From Mycolicibacterium pulveris (GTDB lineage Bacteria > Actinomycetota > Actinomycetes > Mycobacteriales > Mycobacteriaceae): 64,000 nucleotides of DNA. The stretch's first letter is position 1. Each line of letters opens with the position of its first letter. Location of the stretch: contig NZ_AP022599.1 in the NCBI RefSeq assembly GCF_010725725.1, forward strand, positions 4,836,001 through 4,900,000, written 5' to 3'. Below, one piece after another: positions 39,668 through 50,368 of this stretch. The notes beneath the pieces are model-generated. The model was not told where the DNA came from. It ran no database searches and saw nothing but the letters and a program-made list of their open reading frames with translations. Position numbers and translations under genes: made by a program.

Positions 39668-40568
39668 TGTCGCGGTAGCCACCTCCAGCGTCTTGCTCGA
39701 CGAGGCGGACTGGACCGCCCGGGCGCGTCGCCACCGCCGGCGCGTCGACGCGTTCCTGCGCAAGCACCGCCCCACGCCCGACCCCCACCCCGTGTGGGAC
39801 TTCCTGTTCACCTACTACAGCCTGCGGCCGCGCCAGCTGCGGACCTGGCATCCGGGGTTCGGGACGGTGCTGACCGGCGACGCCGCCCAGCGGTATCTGG
39901 GCCGGACCGGATACGGGCGGGCCGACGGCGGTGTCGCGGTCACCCCCGGCTACTTGGCGGGCCGGCTCGACACCGTCCGGTTCATCGCGCGGTTGCTGCG
40001 CGCCACCGCCGCGCGGCCGGCGCGGCTGAACTGCTTCGGGTTGCACGAGTGGGCCATGGTGTACCGCGCGCCGACCGTGCGCCACGCCGATGTCCCGTTG
40101 CGGCTGGGGTCCGCGGGCACCGATGCGGTGGTCGAGTCGATGCCATTGCGCTGCAGCCACTTCGACGCGTTCCGCTTCTTCACCGAACCGGCTGCCAGGC
40201 GCAACGCCAAGCAGCTCACCCGCGAGGACCAGATCAACGCCGAACAACCGGGCTGTGTGCACGCGGCGATGGACTGCTACAAGTGGGCGTTCAAGCTCGG
40301 CCCGCTGGTGAACTCCGAGCTCGTGATGGACTGTCTGGAGCTGGCCGCCGACGCCCGTGAACTGGACATGCGGGCCAGCCCCTATGATCTCCGCGAATAC
40401 GGATTCGCCCCGATTGCGGTCGAGACCCCCGCCGGTCGGGCGGAATACGTACGAATCCAGCAGGACGTCGCTGACCGGGCCGCGCCGTTGCGGGCGGCCC
40501 TTGCCGACACGTGCGACCGCCTCATATCCGCGGCGAGCCGCGGGTCAGGTGACGCTGCCGGCGAATAA
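39660..40568 (+). CDS. Conserved actinobacterial protein, unknown function
   Basis: A 302-residue soluble protein starting at a GTG that overlaps the previous stop region by eight bases, so probably in one operon with the CNNM genes. I recall homologues being labelled 3-methyladenine DNA glycosylase, but no helix-hairpin-helix motif or AlkA/Tag/AAG catalytic signature is visible. Conserved-looking segments are HPVWDFLFTYYSLRPRQLRTWHPGFG, LNCFGLHEWAMVYR, CSHFDAFRFFTEPAARRNAKQLTR and HAAMDCYKWAFKLGPLVNSELVMDCLELAADARELDMRASPYDLR. These suggest an enzyme with conserved His, Asp and Cys residues. The name should be treated as unproven. Confidence 0.7.
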   Translation: MFDVAVATSSVLLDEADWTARARRHRRRVDAFLRKHRPTPDPHPVWDFLFTYYSLRPRQLRTWHPGFGTVLTGDAAQRYLGRTGYGRADGGVAVTPGYLAGRLDTVRFIARLLRATAARPARLNCFGLHEWAMVYRAPTVRHADVPLRLGSAGTDAVVESMPLRCSHFDAFRFFTEPAARRNAKQLTREDQINAEQPGCVHAAMDCYKWAFKLGPLVNSELVMDCLELAADARELDMRASPYDLREYGFAPIAVETPAGRAEYVRIQQDVADRAAPLRAALADTCDRLISAASRGSGDAAGE

Positions 40569-40615
40569 GCCCAGCTACCGGTGGGTAAGCTGGACGAAGG
40601 CTCAAGGGAGGAAAG

Positions 40616-42817
40616 ATGACCGATCGTGTGACGGTGGGAAACCTGCGCGTCGCCCAGGTGTTGTACGACTTCATCAACAACGAGGCGCTGCCGGGCACCG
40701 ATATCGATCCCGACACCTTCTGGTCCGGCGTGGACAAGGTCGTTGCCGATCTGACCCCCAAGAACCAGGACCTGCTGGCCCGGCGTGACGATCTGCAGGC
40801 CCGGATCGACAAGTGGCACCGCCACCGGGTGATCGAACCGATCGACCCCGAGGCCTACAAGAACTTCCTCATCGAGATCGGCTATCTGCTTCCCGAGCCC
40901 GACGACTTCACCATCACCACGACCGGCGTCGACGACGAGATCACCACCACCGCCGGCCCGCAGCTGGTGGTGCCGATCCTCAACGCCCGGTTCGCGCTGA
41001 ACGCCGCCAACGCCCGCTGGGGTTCGCTGTATGACGCGCTCTACGGCACCGACGTGATCTCCGAGGAGGACGGTGCCGAGAAGGGCACCAGCTACAACCC
41101 GGTGCGGGGCGAGAAGGTCATCGCCTACGCACGCCGCTTCCTCGACGGCGCGGTGCCGCTTGCCACCAGCGGCTGGAGTGAGGCCACCGGGTTCAAGGTC
41201 GACGACGGTGCGCTGCTGGTCACCCTTGGCGACGGGCTGTCGACCGGGCTGGCGACCCCCGAGCAGTTCGTCGGCTACACCGGCGAACCGGAGGCCCCCA
41301 AGTCCCTGCTGCTGAAGAACCACGGGCTGCACGCCGAGGTCCTCATCGACCCCGACTCCCCCGTTGGCTCGACCGACAAGGCCGGCATCAAGGACGTCGT
41401 GCTGGAATCCGCCGTCACCACCATCATGGACTTCGAGGACTCGGTGGCCGCCGTCGACGCCGACGACAAGGTGCTCGGCTATCGCAACTGGCTCGGCCTG
41501 AACAAGGGCGACCTCGCCGAGGAGGTCACCAAGGACGGCAAGACGTTCACCCGGGTGCTCAACCAGGACCGCACCTACACCACCCCCGACGGCGGCGAGC
41601 TCACCCTGCCCGGCCGCAGCCTGCTGTTCGTGCGCAACGTCGGGCACCTGATGACCAACGACGCGATCGTTCTCGACGACAACGGCTCCGACGGTCCCGA
41701 GGTGTATGAAGGCATCCAGGACGCGTTGTTCACCAGCCTCATCGCGATCCACGGGCTCAAGTCCGGCGAGCAGAACGGGCCGCTGGTCAACAGCCGCACC
41801 GGGTCGATCTACATCGTGAAACCCAAGATGCACGGCCCCGACGAGGTGGCGTTCACCTGCGAGCTGTTCAGTCGGGTCGAGGACGTGCTCGGCCTGCCCG
41901 CCAACACGCTCAAGGTCGGCATCATGGACGAGGAGCGGCGCACCACCGTCAACCTCAAGGCCTGCGTCAAGGCTGCCGCCGAGCGCGTCGTGTTCATCAA
42001 CACCGGCTTCCTGGACCGCACCGGCGACGAGATCCATACCTCGCTGGAGGCGGGGCCGATGATCCGCAAGGGCGCGATGAAGAACACCACGTGGATCGCC
42101 GCCTACGAGGACCAGAACGTCGACGTCGGCCTGGCGACCGGGTTCTCCGGGCGCGCGCAGATCGGCAAGGGCATGTGGGCCATGACCGACCTGATGGCCG
42201 ACATGGTCGAACAGAAGATCGGCCAGCCCAAGGCAGGCGCCACCACCGCCTGGGTGCCGTCACCGACCGCGGCGACCCTGCACGCCATGCACTACCACGA
42301 GGTCGACGTGTTCGCGGTGCAGAAGGAACTCGCGGGCAAGAAGCGCACCACCATCGACGAACTGCTTACCATCCCGCTGGCCAAGGAGCTGGCGTGGGCG
42401 CCCGAGGAGATCCGCGAGGAGGTCGACAACAACTGCCAGTCGATCCTCGGCTACGTGGTGCGGTGGATCGACGCCGGCGTGGGCTGCTCGAAGGTGCCCG
42501 ACATTCACAACGTCGCGCTGATGGAAGACCGTGCGACGCTGCGTATCTCGAGCCAGTTGCTGGCGAACTGGTTGCGCCACGGGGTGATCACCGACGAGGA
42601 CGTCAAAGCGAGCCTGCGGCGGATGGCCGCCGTCGTCGACAAGCAGAACGAGAAGGATCCGGAGTTCCGCCCGATGGCACCGGATCCCGACAACAACATC
42701 GCGTTCCAAGCCGCGCAGGAGCTGATCCTCTCCGGCGCTGAGCAACCGAACGGCTACACCGAGCCGATCCTGCATCGCCGGCGTCGCGAGTACAAGGCCG
42801 CAAGTGGGCAGGCATAG
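40616..42817 (+). CDS. glcB: Malate synthase G
   Basis: A 733-residue glyoxylate-cycle enzyme joining glyoxylate and acetyl-CoA to malate. Recognisable segments are [17 protein letters not shown] text near residue 170, [24 protein letters not shown], the catalytic-region [57 protein letters not shown] and [14 protein letters not shown] [16 protein letters not shown] strong GGGAGG precedes the ATG. A TAAGCT -10-like hexamer at 40586 gives a short leader. The gene end overlaps the next gene by 14 bases. Equivalent to M. tuberculosis Rv1837c. Confidence 0.95.
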   Translation: MTDRVTVGNLRVAQVLYDFINNEALPGTDIDPDTFWSGVDKVVADLTPKNQDLLARRDDLQARIDKWHRHRVIEPIDPEAYKNFLIEIGYLLPEPDDFTITTTGVDDEITTTAGPQLVVPILNARFALNAANARWGSLYDALYGTDVISEEDGAEKGTSYNPVRGEKVIAYARRFLDGAVPLATSGWSEATGFKVDDGALLVTLGDGLSTGLATPEQFVGYTGEPEAPKSLLLKNHGLHAEVLIDPDSPVGSTDKAGIKDVVLESAVTTIMDFEDSVAAVDADDKVLGYRNWLGLNKGDLAEEVTKDGKTFTRVLNQDRTYTTPDGGELTLPGRSLLFVRNVGHLMTNDAIVLDDNGSDGPEVYEGIQDALFTSLIAIHGLKSGEQNGPLVNSRTGSIYIVKPKMHGPDEVAFTCELFSRVEDVLGLPANTLKVGIMDEERRTTVNLKACVKAAAERVVFINTGFLDRTGDEIHTSLEAGPMIRKGAMKNTTWIAAYEDQNVDVGLATGFSGRAQIGKGMWAMTDLMADMVEQKIGQPKAGATTAWVPSPTAATLHAMHYHEVDVFAVQKELAGKKRTTIDELLTIPLAKELAWAPEEIREEVDNNCQSILGYVVRWIDAGVGCSKVPDIHNVALMEDRATLRISSQLLANWLRHGVITDEDVKASLRRMAAVVDKQNEKDPEFRPMAPDPDNNIAFQAAQELILSGAEQPNGYTEPILHRRRREYKAASGQA

Positions 42818-44864
42818 CCTTCCGGACCCCGAGGACTCGCCGGACCAAGATCAGCCCGACGAGTCCTCGGAATCTCAGACCGAGCGCTTCGGTTGGGCCC
42901 GCGATGAGTCGCAGGTCCCCGGCCCTCCCGAGTACGGCGATTCGGCGTACCGCACACCGCAATACGGTGAGTCATCGGACGAGGGTCCACCCGATTACGA
43001 AGGGCCCGGTTACTTCGACGACGGCGACCCCGCCGACGCCGACCGCCCCGAGCCGGCGTCGGGCAGTGGGGCACCTCCCCCGCCGCCGCGCCGTCCCCGC
43101 CGACACAGCGGAGAGTGGGAAGGCGGCGAATGGACCGGTAGCCACCGCGCGGTAACCGCTGGGCGGCGCGGGGTCAGCGTCGGCGTCATCGTCGCGCTGG
43201 TATCGGTCGTGTTGCTGGTCGGCGCCGTCATCCTGTGGCGGTTCTTCGGCGACGCGCTGTCCAGCCGCAGCGACGTGGCCGCCGCGCGGTGCGTCGACGG
43301 TGAGCTCGCCGTGGCCGTGATCGCCGATCCGTCGATCTCCGAGCAGGTTCAGACGTTGGCCGACGGCTACAACGAAACCGCGGCGCCGGTCGGCGACCGG
43401 TGCGTCAAGGTCGGTGTCAAACCCGCGAACTCCGATCAGGTCATCAACGGCTTCGCGGACACCTGGCCCGCCGAGCTCGGCGAGCGCCCGGCCCTGTGGG
43501 TGCCTGCCAGCTCGGTCGCGGCGGCACGCCTGGAGGCTGCGGCCGGCGCGCAGACCGTCAGCGACAGCCGGTCGCTGGTCAACTCCCCGGTGCTGCTGGC
43601 GATTCGCCCGGAGCTCAAACCGGCGCTGGCGCAGCAGAACTGGGGCACGCTTCCCAGACTGCAGACCGACCCGACATCGCTGGAGGCGTTGAACATGCCC
43701 GGCTGGGGGTCACTGCGGCTGTCGCTGCCGCTCCGCGGCGACAGCGACGCCTCCTACCTGGCCGCCGAGGCGGTTGCCGCGGCGTCGGCGCCGGCCGGTG
43801 CGCCGCCGAGCGCCGGTGCGGGCGCGGTGAACACCCTGGTCGCCAACCAGCCGCAGCTGTCCGACAACACGGCGGCGACCGCCATGGATGCCCTGCTGAA
43901 CGCGCCGGACCCGGCGTCGGCCCCGGTGCATGCCGTCGTCGTCACCGAACAACAGCTGTACCAGCGCACCTCCGACATGCAGGACGCCGCCCAGACGGTG
44001 GCGGCCTGGCTGCCGCCGGGCCCGCCTGCGATGGCCGACTACCCGACCGTGCTGCTCTCGGGTGATTGGCTCAGCCAGGAACAGCTCAGGGCCGCCAGCG
44101 AATTCGCGCGGTTCATGCGGAAACCCGACCAGCTCGCCGAGTTCGCCAACGCCGGGTTCCGCACCGAAGGCGGCACCCCGCCGCCGAGCGAAATCCTCGA
44201 CTTCGCGCCGCTCGCCGAGCCGTTGAGGTTGGGCGACAACGCCACCCGCGCCTCGCTGGCCGCCACGTTGACGGCGCCCGCGGAGAATCCCGCCGTGACG
44301 ATCATGCTCGACCAGTCGATGCCGGCCGACGATGCCGGCCGATCGCGGCTGGCGAACGTGGCGGCCGCGCTGCAGGCACGCCTGCAGGCGCTGCCCGCGA
44401 CGTCGGCGGTGGGGCTGTGGACCTTCGACGGCACCGCGGGCCGCTCCGAGGTGAGCACGGGGCCGTTGACGGACCCGATCGACGGGGCGCCGCGCTCGGC
44501 CGCGCTCACCGCCGCTCTCGACGCCCAGTCCGCCTCCAGCGGAGGCGCGGTGTCGTTCACCACGCTGCGCCTGGTCTACACCGATGCGATGGCCAATTAC
44601 CGTGACGGGCAACCTAACTCGGTTTTGGTCATCACGACCGGCCCGCACACCGACCGGACCCTGGACGGCTCGGGTCTGCAGCAGTACATCCGCGGGGCGT
44701 TCGACCAGGCCCGCCCGGTCGCCGTCAACGTCATCGACTTCGGGGAAGACTCCGACCGCGAGACCTGGGAGGCCGTCGCGCAGATCACCGGCGGCACCTA
44801 TCAGAACCTTCAGAGTTCGGCCTCCCCGGAACTGAACGCGGCGATCGCCGCCATGCTCGGTTAA
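42804..44864 (+). CDS. Membrane-anchored solute-binding/VWA-domain protein
   Basis: A 686-residue protein with an acidic, Pro-rich cytoplasmic N-terminus (1-125), one transmembrane helix (about 126-148, [25 protein letters not shown]), then a large extracytoplasmic part. The first outer region resembles a bacterial extracellular solute-binding fold (about 165-470). The last 190 residues look like a von Willebrand factor A domain ([23 protein letters not shown]). The metal site reads DxSxP rather than DxSxS, so metal binding may be altered. The GTG start lies inside the glcB end. Function unknown. Matches M. tuberculosis Rv1836c. Confidence 0.82.
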   Translation: MGRHSLPDPEDSPDQDQPDESSESQTERFGWARDESQVPGPPEYGDSAYRTPQYGESSDEGPPDYEGPGYFDDGDPADADRPEPASGSGAPPPPPRRPRRHSGEWEGGEWTGSHRAVTAGRRGVSVGVIVALVSVVLLVGAVILWRFFGDALSSRSDVAAARCVDGELAVAVIADPSISEQVQTLADGYNETAAPVGDRCVKVGVKPANSDQVINGFADTWPAELGERPALWVPASSVAAARLEAAAGAQTVSDSRSLVNSPVLLAIRPELKPALAQQNWGTLPRLQTDPTSLEALNMPGWGSLRLSLPLRGDSDASYLAAEAVAAASAPAGAPPSAGAGAVNTLVANQPQLSDNTAATAMDALLNAPDPASAPVHAVVVTEQQLYQRTSDMQDAAQTVAAWLPPGPPAMADYPTVLLSGDWLSQEQLRAASEFARFMRKPDQLAEFANAGFRTEGGTPPPSEILDFAPLAEPLRLGDNATRASLAATLTAPAENPAVTIMLDQSMPADDAGRSRLANVAAALQARLQALPATSAVGLWTFDGTAGRSEVSTGPLTDPIDGAPRSAALTAALDAQSASSGGAVSFTTLRLVYTDAMANYRDGQPNSVLVITTGPHTDRTLDGSGLQQYIRGAFDQARPVAVNVIDFGEDSDRETWEAVAQITGGTYQNLQSSASPELNAAIAAMLG

Positions 44865-45745
44865 GTCGGCGCCGACAACAGGCTCAGCGCCGACCTGGCG
44901 AACACGTCCGGCACCTCGACCTGCGGGTAGTGCCCCACGCCCGGAAGCTCGACGACGTCTGCGGCGGGGCGTAGTTCGCGCAGCCCGTCGAGCACGTTGG
45001 TGGTCGCGACGATGTCGTCGAGCGCCCACAGGAAGCTCAGTTTCTTCGGCCAGTCCCGCACCGCGCCGTGCCACCGCTCGGCGTGGCGCACCCGTTCGTC
45101 GAGATAGGAGATCAGCAGGTGCGCGATGCGGTGACCGTCGTTGTGGGTCAGCAGCGACCACTGCGCCTCGGCCTCGGCGTCCGAGAGTGGGTGCGCGTCG
45201 GTGAACAGCTTGCCGAACCCGCGGACGAACCCGCCGCGGTTGACCAGCCGGGCCATCAGCGGGCCCAGCGGGCCGCGCAGGATCTCCTGGCTGGGCCGCA
45301 GGCTGGCTCGGTCCAGGATGATGCTGCCGTTGCTCACCACGACCCGCTGCAGCTCAAAGGGCAAGCGGCCCTCGATGTCTCGGGCCAGCAGCTCGGTCGT
45401 CACCGACGTGCCCATGTCGTGTGCGATCAGCACCACCGGGCCCGGGTCGGCGTCGGCCACCACCGCCTGCACGATATCGGCCTGCTCCAGGAGGCTGTAG
45501 CGGTGCGGGCGCGGCTTGTCGGACAAGCCGAAGCCCAGGAAATCCAGCGTCAGCCAGGCCCTGCCCTCGAGGTGGTCGACCACCCGCCGGTAGTCGTAGC
45601 TGCTGGACGGGTAGCCGTGCAGCAGCAGGACCGTCGGGCCGTCGCCGGGGGCGCTGCGGACGAAGATCCGGCCCGCCGGGGTGGTCAGCCAGTGGCCGGC
45701 GTCGCGCCATTGCGCGACCGTCGGTGGTAACACCCGCCCGACCAT
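44861..45745 (-). CDS. lipZ: Alpha/beta hydrolase, LipZ-like
   Basis: A 294-residue alpha/beta hydrolase. The oxyanion region is LLLHGYPSSSYDY near residue 40, and the nucleophile elbow is VVLIAHDMGTSV near 108. An Asp stands where esterases and lipases carry Ser, as in epoxide hydrolases and haloalkane dehalogenases. The His of GVGHYPQVEVPD completes the site. The lip name, taken from M. tuberculosis Rv1834, may therefore mislead about chemistry. Its TAA overlaps the TAA of the convergent gene inside TTAA. A long inverted repeat flanks its presumed promoter. Confidence 0.84.
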   Translation of the reverse strand: MVGRVLPPTVAQWRDAGHWLTTPAGRIFVRSAPGDGPTVLLLHGYPSSSYDYRRVVDHLEGRAWLTLDFLGFGLSDKPRPHRYSLLEQADIVQAVVADADPGPVVLIAHDMGTSVTTELLARDIEGRLPFELQRVVVSNGSIILDRASLRPSQEILRGPLGPLMARLVNRGGFVRGFGKLFTDAHPLSDAEAEAQWSLLTHNDGHRIAHLLISYLDERVRHAERWHGAVRDWPKKLSFLWALDDIVATTNVLDGLRELRPAADVVELPGVGHYPQVEVPDVFARSALSLLSAPT

Positions 45746-45749
45746 AGCC

Positions 45750-45810
45750 GCCGAACGTTCCTTACCGCTCGAAAAATCGGCGAATTATCGCGCGGTAAGG
45801 AACGTTCGGC
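45750..45810 (-). promoter_or_regulatory. 19-bp inverted repeat enclosing the likely lipZ promoter
   Basis: The arm CCGAACGTTCCTTACCGC (45751-45768) pairs perfectly with 45792-45809, and one more pair extends it. The 23-base AT-rich centre contains GATAAT on the minus strand, a -10-like hexamer about 40 bases before the lipZ ATG, with TTGGCC 18 bases further upstream. The repeat could be a repressor operator, or a hairpin that terminates gcvP transcription ten bases after its stop. Both roles are possible. Confidence 0.6.
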
Positions 45811-45819
45811 CAAGGGTGG

Positions 45820-48678
45820 TCAGGCAAACGCCTCGACCGGCGGGCAGGAGCACACCAGGTTGCGATCGCCGTAGGCGCCGTCGATGCGACGCACCGGCGG
45901 CCACACCTTGGGCCGGAAGTTCGTGCCCAGCGGATAAGCCGCCTGCTCGCGGGTGTAGGGGTGATCCCACTGCTCGGCGACCAAGCACTCCGCGGTGTGC
46001 GGCGCCCCGCGCAGCGGATTGTCGTCCACCGGCCAGGTGCCGTCTGCGACCTTGTCGATCTCGGCGCGGATCGCGATCATCGCCTCGCAGAACGCGTCGA
46101 CCTCGGCAAGGCTCTCGCTCTCGGTCGGCTCGACCATCAGCGTGCCCGCAACCGGGAAGCTCATCGTGGGTGCATGGAATCCGTAGTCCGCCAACCGCTT
46201 TGCCACATCGTCGACGGTGACACCGGTCTGCTTGGTGATCTGGCGCAGGTCCAGGATGCACTCGTGGGCGACCATGCCGTTTTTCCCGGTGTAGAGCACC
46301 GGGTAGTACTCGTCGAGGCGGCGCGCGATGTAGTTGGCCGACGCGATCGCCGTCAGCGACGCCGCCCGCAGCCCGGCGGCACCCATCATCCGGATATAGG
46401 CCCAGGTGATCGGCAGGATCGAGGCCGATCCGTACGGTGCAGCCGACACGGTGTGCGCGTCGGGCAGTTCGTCGGCCAGCGGATGGCCGGGCAGATACTT
46501 GGCCAGGTGCGAGCGCACCGCCACAGGGCCGACGCCGGGACCACCGCCGCCGTGCGGGATGCAGAACGTCTTGTGCAGGTTGAGGTGGCTGACGTCGCCA
46601 CCGAACCGGCCCGGCCGGGCCAGCCCCACCAGCGCGTTGAGGTTGGCGCCGTCGACGTACACCTGCCCGCCGGCGTCGTGCACCGCGGCGCAGATGTCGG
46701 TGATGTCGTGCTCGTACACCCCGTGCGTCGACGGATAGGTGATCATCAACGCCGACAACCGGTCTGCGTGCTCGGACACCTTGGCGCGCAGGTCGTCGAG
46801 GTCGACGTCGCCGTTCTCCCGGCACGCCACCACCACGACCCGCATGCCCGCCAGCGCCGCCGACGCCGCGTTGGTGCCGTGCGCGCTGGACGGGATCAGG
46901 CAGACGTTGCGGTCGGGCTCACCGCGTTCGGCGTGGTAGGCCTGGATCGCCAGCAGCCCGGCGTACTCGCCCTGCGAACCGGCGTTGGGCTGCAGCGACA
47001 CCGCGTCGTAGCCGGTGATGTCGGTCAGCCATTTCTCCAGATCGGCGATCAGCTTGCGCAACCCCGGCGCGTCGGCGGCCGGCGCGAACGGATGGACACG
47101 ACCGAACTCCGGCCAGGTGATCGGCTCCATCTCGGCGGCCGCGTTGAGCTTCATGGTGCATGAGCCGAGCGGAATCATGCTGCGGTCCAACGCGATGTCC
47201 TTGTCGGCCAGCGACCGCAGGTATCGCATCATCTCGGTTTCGGTGCGGTAGCGGGTGAACGCGGGATGGGTGAGGAACGCCGACGTCCGCGTCGCGATCT
47301 GCGTACCCTCGTGGGCCGCGTCGACGGGGGCCGCCCCGAACGCCGACAGGACCGCGTCCACGTGCGATGCGGTGGTGGCCTCGTCGCACGCCACCGACAC
47401 GTGGTCGTCGTCGACGCGCCACACGTTGATGCCGCGGGCCTTGGCCTTGTCGCGGATCTCGGTGGCCCGGCCGGGCACCCGCGCCAGCACCGTGTCGAAG
47501 AACGCGTCGTGCACCACCTCGACACCGGCGGCGGTCAACCCGGCGGCCAGCGCGCGCGCCCGCTCGTGCACCCGACGCGCGATCGCGGTCAGCCCGTCGG
47601 CGCCGTGATAGCTGGCGTACATCGCGGCCAGCACCGCCAACAGCACCTGCGCGGTGCAGATGTTGCTGGTCGCCTTGTCGCGGCGGATGTGCTGTTCGCG
47701 GGTCTGCAGCGCGAGCCGGTATGCCGGCGACCCGTCGGCGTCGACGGAGACCCCGACCAGCCGGCCGGGCAGCTGGCGGGCGTGCTTGGTGCGCACCGCG
47801 AGATAGCCGGCGTGCGGGCCGCCGAAGCCCATCGGCACCCCGAACCTCTGCGTGCTGCCGAACGCGACGTCGGCACCCAACTCGCCCGGCGGCGTGATCA
47901 GGGTCAGGGCCAGCAGGTCGGCCCCGATCGCGACCAGCGCGCCGCGCTCGTGCGCCTGGTCGATCAGCTCACTCCAGTCGAGCACGGCGCCGCTGGCGGC
48001 GGGCAGCTGCGCGATCACCCCGAAGAACTCCCCTCCGTCGGGTAGATCCGGAAGACCATTGCGCAGGTCGGCGCTGACGAGCTCGATGCCGAGCGGTTCG
48101 GCGCGGGTGGCCAGCACGGCGGCGGTCTGCCGGTACACGTCGACGTCCACGGCCAGCCGGTTCGAGGAGCCCTTGACCGCCCGGTGCATCAGGGTCATCG
48201 CCTCCGCGGCGGCGGTGCCTTCGTCCAGCATCGACGCGTTGGCCACCTCGAGGCCGGTCAGGTCGGTGACCATGGTCTGGAAGTTCAGCAGTGCCTCCAG
48301 CCGGCCCTGGCTGATCTCGGGCTGATACGGCGTGTAGGCGGTGTACCACGCCGGGTTCTCAATGATGTTGCGGCGCAACACCGGCGGGGTCAACGTGTCG
48401 AAGTAGCCCTGCCCGATCATCGACACCGCGATCGTGTTGGATTCCGCCATTGCGCGCAGCTCCGCCAGCGCCTCCTCCTCGGTGGCCGGCGGCAGCAGCT
48501 GATCCAAGCCCGGCGCCACCCCGTCGGAGGGGACCGCGTCGAGAATGCCGGCGGGCACCGCCTTCTCGGCTAGCTCGTCAAGGGAGGCCACCCCGATGGT
48601 GTCGAGCATGGTCGCGACTTCGTCGGCGTCCGGACCGATGTGGCGGTTGGCGAAGGTAAGCGGGTGATGATCGAACAC
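45820..48678 (-). CDS. gcvP: Glycine dehydrogenase (decarboxylating), P-protein
   Basis: A 952-residue PLP enzyme of the glycine cleavage system, decarboxylating glycine and loading the aminomethyl group on GcvH. Visible landmarks are [18 protein letters not shown] at the start, [50 protein letters not shown], and the PLP-lysine region [24 protein letters not shown]. The best start is the GTG at 48678 ([13 protein letters not shown]) with GGAG nine bases before. An ATG at 48699 has no ribosome site. A tandem glycine riboswitch lies upstream. Called gcvB in M. tuberculosis (Rv1832). Confidence 0.95.
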   Translation of the reverse strand: MFDHHPLTFANRHIGPDADEVATMLDTIGVASLDELAEKAVPAGILDAVPSDGVAPGLDQLLPPATEEEALAELRAMAESNTIAVSMIGQGYFDTLTPPVLRRNIIENPAWYTAYTPYQPEISQGRLEALLNFQTMVTDLTGLEVANASMLDEGTAAAEAMTLMHRAVKGSSNRLAVDVDVYRQTAAVLATRAEPLGIELVSADLRNGLPDLPDGGEFFGVIAQLPAASGAVLDWSELIDQAHERGALVAIGADLLALTLITPPGELGADVAFGSTQRFGVPMGFGGPHAGYLAVRTKHARQLPGRLVGVSVDADGSPAYRLALQTREQHIRRDKATSNICTAQVLLAVLAAMYASYHGADGLTAIARRVHERARALAAGLTAAGVEVVHDAFFDTVLARVPGRATEIRDKAKARGINVWRVDDDHVSVACDEATTASHVDAVLSAFGAAPVDAAHEGTQIATRTSAFLTHPAFTRYRTETEMMRYLRSLADKDIALDRSMIPLGSCTMKLNAAAEMEPITWPEFGRVHPFAPAADAPGLRKLIADLEKWLTDITGYDAVSLQPNAGSQGEYAGLLAIQAYHAERGEPDRNVCLIPSSAHGTNAASAALAGMRVVVVACRENGDVDLDDLRAKVSEHADRLSALMITYPSTHGVYEHDITDICAAVHDAGGQVYVDGANLNALVGLARPGRFGGDVSHLNLHKTFCIPHGGGGPGVGPVAVRSHLAKYLPGHPLADELPDAHTVSAAPYGSASILPITWAYIRMMGAAGLRAASLTAIASANYIARRLDEYYPVLYTGKNGMVAHECILDLRQITKQTGVTVDDVAKRLADYGFHAPTMSFPVAGTLMVEPTESESLAEVDAFCEAMIAIRAEIDKVADGTWPVDDNPLRGAPHTAECLVAEQWDHPYTREQAAYPLGTNFRPKVWPPVRRIDGAYGDRNLVCSCPPVEAFA

Positions 48679-48740
48679 TAACGAGTACTCCAGACACATG
48701 AAGGTTGAGAACCGCTGGGTTCCTCTCCCTCTGTCGTCAA

Positions 48741-48934
48741 CCCGGTCCGGGCGCCTGAGAGATTCGGCGCCGCCTCGACGGTCGAGGAGACGCCTTTCCC
48801 CATGGGCGGGTAAGCAGGGCTTACCGCTTTCCAGAGGCATCGGGGGTCTCGTGCGGTCCGGGTGCCTGAGAGGTTGACGGAGAGGTATTGCTCCTTCGGC
48901 GTCCGTGGCTGGGTGTCACGGAACTCTCCCGCAC
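48741..48934 (-). promoter_or_regulatory. Tandem glycine riboswitch upstream of gcvP
   Basis: On the minus strand two aptamers follow one another. Aptamer one (48934-48851) is closed by gtgcgg/ccgcac and has GGGAGAG, CGCCGAAGGAGCAA and CTCTCAGGCA, all signature elements of the glycine class. Aptamer two (about 48850-48741) repeats CTCTCAGGCGCCCGGACC with a more divergent inner stem. Glycine binding should switch on expression of the cleavage enzyme. The expression platform probably lies at 48700-48735. Confidence 0.92.
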
Positions 48935-48976
48935 AAGCGCGATGCGCTGACGAGTTTACCGCGAGCCAGGGGGCCG

Positions 48977-49612
48977 TCAGCCGATCTTGCGGTCGCGGTG
49001 CTTGCGCCGCGAGGCCAGTTCGTCCTCGGGTGCGGCGATGGACTCGCCGCCGTCGGCCCGCTCACCCGGAAAATCCGCGATGGCCCCGGTCAACTCGCGC
49101 ATCGCGCCGGACACGGCGATGCCGAACACCCCCTGGCCGCCCTGCAACAGGTCGACCACTTCCTCGGCCGACGTGCACTCGTAAACCGTAGTGCCGTCGG
49201 AAAACAGCGTGATGTTGGCCAGATCGCGGACTCCGCGCTGACGCAGATGGTCGACGGCGACGCGGATGTTGTGCAGCGAGATGCCGGTGTCGAGCAACCG
49301 CTTGACGATCTTGAGAACCAGGATGTCCTTGAACGAGTACAACCGCTGGCTGCCCGAACCCGCCGCGCTGCGGATCGACGGGACGACCAGCGAGGTGCGC
49401 GCCCAGTAGTCCAGCTGGCGGTAGGTGATGCCGGCGATCTGGCAGGCGCTGGGTCCGCGGTAGCCGACGAGTTCGTCGGGGACCGAGTCGTCCGGAAACA
49501 GACCTGGTTGCACGGGTTCGCTGGGGTGTCCGCTGGTCGAAGTCGCTGCCGAATCCGCGGGGCCGCTGCCAGAGGTGAGGTCCAGCTGCTCTTGACGTGG
49601 CGTGTCTCCCAC
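48977..49612 (-). CDS. MerR-family transcriptional regulator (Rv1830-like)
   Basis: A 211-residue regulator with a MerR-type winged helix at about residues 50-120 (GPSACQIAGITYRQLDYWARTSLVVPSIRSAAGSGSQRLYSFKDILVLKIVKRLL). The N-terminus is polar and disordered-looking, and the C-terminus ends in a basic tail (SRRKHRDRKIG). No metal-binding cysteines are present, so the effector is unknown. The GTG at 49612 follows GAGAGG and gives MGDTPRQEQLDL. It corresponds to M. tuberculosis Rv1830, whose homologues are linked to cell division and drug tolerance. Confidence 0.86.
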   Translation of the reverse strand: MGDTPRQEQLDLTSGSGPADSAATSTSGHPSEPVQPGLFPDDSVPDELVGYRGPSACQIAGITYRQLDYWARTSLVVPSIRSAAGSGSQRLYSFKDILVLKIVKRLLDTGISLHNIRVAVDHLRQRGVRDLANITLFSDGTTVYECTSAEEVVDLLQGGQGVFGIAVSGAMRELTGAIADFPGERADGGESIAAPEDELASRRKHRDRKIG

Positions 49613-49690
49613 TTCCGAAATCCTCTCGCCGATCGAACCCGTGTCCGTGGTCGCGCGTGGGGCGCCCAATGGCCGAGCCCGAGTGTGTCG

Positions 49691-49696
49691 AGCATA
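49691..49696 (-). promoter_or_regulatory. Possible -10 element of the Rv1830-like gene
   Basis: TATGCT on the minus strand fits TANNNT and lies about 80 bases before the GTG start, within a 213-base gap that otherwise shows no gene or strong hairpin. No clear -35 is visible. Confidence 0.35.
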
Positions 49697-49825
49697 CGCT
49701 TCCCGCCGGGCCCGCGACTGTCCATCAGTGGACCGGCACCTCAAAGTATGGCTGCCCGATTCCCGCTTGGCAGAAACCCGCGCCGCGTGTCGAGAGCGAC
49801 GAGACGTTTCCGTGACAAAGCCGCG

Positions 49826-50320
49826 TTAGGTGGCCTTGAAATCGTCGGGCGACACGCTGTCGAGAAACTCCTTGAACTTCTCGACCTCGTCCTCGCGGAC
49901 CGCGCCTGCCGCCTCGTCGTCGTTCTCGTCGGGAATCAGCAGGCCGGCCTCTGCGAGCACGGCCTCTTCGACGTATATCGGCACGCCGACGCGCAACGCG
50001 ATCGCCACCGAGTCCGACGGGCGCGCCGATACCTTGATGTCGCGGTCAAAGATCAGGTCGGCGTAGAACGTGCCTTCCTGCAGGTCGACGATCCGCACCT
50101 CTTTGAGCGAATGACCAAGCGCACCAATAAGATCTCGGATCAGATCGTGCGTCAGCGGCCTGGCGGGCTCCACGCCCTGCTGCTCGAGCGCGATCGCCGC
50201 GGCTTCTGACTGTCCGATCCAGATCGGCAGATAGCGGTCACCGTTCGACTCGCGGAGCAGCAAAACCGGCTGGTTTTGTGGCTGCTCCACGCGAATGCCG
50301 ACCACACGCACCTCACCCAT
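49826..50320 (-). CDS. DUF151 bifunctional nuclease family protein
   Basis: A 164-residue protein of the bifunctional nuclease (BFN, DUF151) family. The core is visible as RVVGIRVEQPQNQPVLLLRESNGDRYLPIWIGQSEAAAIALEQQG and RPSDSVAIALRVGVPIYVEEAVLAEAG. Plant and bacterial relatives are reported to have RNase and DNase activity, but the role in mycobacteria is unknown. An acidic C-terminal tail follows (DENDDEAAGAVREDEVEKF). It lies between two MerR regulators on the same strand. Matches M. tuberculosis Rv1829. Confidence 0.88.
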   Translation of the reverse strand: MGEVRVVGIRVEQPQNQPVLLLRESNGDRYLPIWIGQSEAAAIALEQQGVEPARPLTHDLIRDLIGALGHSLKEVRIVDLQEGTFYADLIFDRDIKVSARPSDSVAIALRVGVPIYVEEAVLAEAGLLIPDENDDEAAGAVREDEVEKFKEFLDSVSPDDFKAT

Positions 50321-50368
50321 ATGTGTCTGCCCTCCGCACCAAGAAGCCGTACAAAACGAGTCTAATCC

